Shown one piece after another: positions 5,393 through 5,397 of a stretch of DNA of 5,397 nt. The position numbers and the translations under genes are program-made. Where the stretch lies: assembly GCA_019912505.1 (NCBI GenBank), contig JAIOIM010000153.1, positions 1 through 5,397 of the forward strand, read 5' to 3'. Origin of the DNA: Ignavibacteriaceae bacterium. Lineage in GTDB: Bacteria > Bacteroidota > Ignavibacteria > Ignavibacteriales > Ignavibacteriaceae. The notes beneath the pieces are model-generated. The model did not search any database. It was given only the letters and a program-made list of their open reading frames with translations, and was not told where the DNA came from. Every line of letters starts with the position of its first letter. Position 1 is the stretch's first letter.

Positions 5393-5397
5393 CTCCG

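Overview
The window is AT-rich (roughly one third G+C by eye). Six genes are visible, all transcribed leftward on the minus strand, most of them behind recognisable Shine-Dalgarno sequences. The gene content suits a free-living, low-GC bacterium with a TCA cycle. The AcnA-type aconitase, the TrpRS sequence style and the DUF6448-like protein suggest the Bacteroidota/Ignavibacteriota neighbourhood. That placement is an impression from remembered family sequences, not a phylogenetic result.

Layout in transcription order (right to left): a possible inverted repeat at the right edge and a putative -10 box; a small cupin protein (4938-5318); a 166-bp gap with a strong hairpin; a CDP-alcohol phosphatidyltransferase (3953-4771); a 151-bp gap; then a tight cluster of a hemerythrin-domain protein (3355-3801), a secreted DUF6448-like protein (2748-3329), tryptophanyl-tRNA synthetase trpS (1726-2709) and the first 554 codons of aconitase acnA, which runs off the left edge. 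Gaps in the cluster are 25, 38 and 62 bp, so one transcript from hemerythrin to aconitase is plausible, possibly with extra internal promoters.

How the genes may work together: aconitase carries an oxygen- and NO-sensitive [4Fe-4S] cluster, and hemerythrin proteins bind O2 or NO at a di-iron site. An iron/oxidant-handling theme for hemerythrin, the secreted His-rich protein and aconitase is possible, but it is inference. trpS is a housekeeping passenger. The phosphatidyltransferase makes a phospholipid or related polar lipid and has no evident link to the rest.

The most interesting observations are three. First, the 151-bp gap upstream of hemerythrin appears to hold the decayed C-terminal end of a second cupin gene, closely resembling the intact cupin about 1.1 kb to the right; this suggests an ancestral cupin-hemerythrin arrangement. 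Second, the DUF6448-like protein looks like a gapless two-fold repeat of 66-residue helical units. Third, its predicted mature N-terminus is His-Cys-Asp, which would suit metal binding. No CRISPR array, RNA gene, insertion sequence or transposase was seen.
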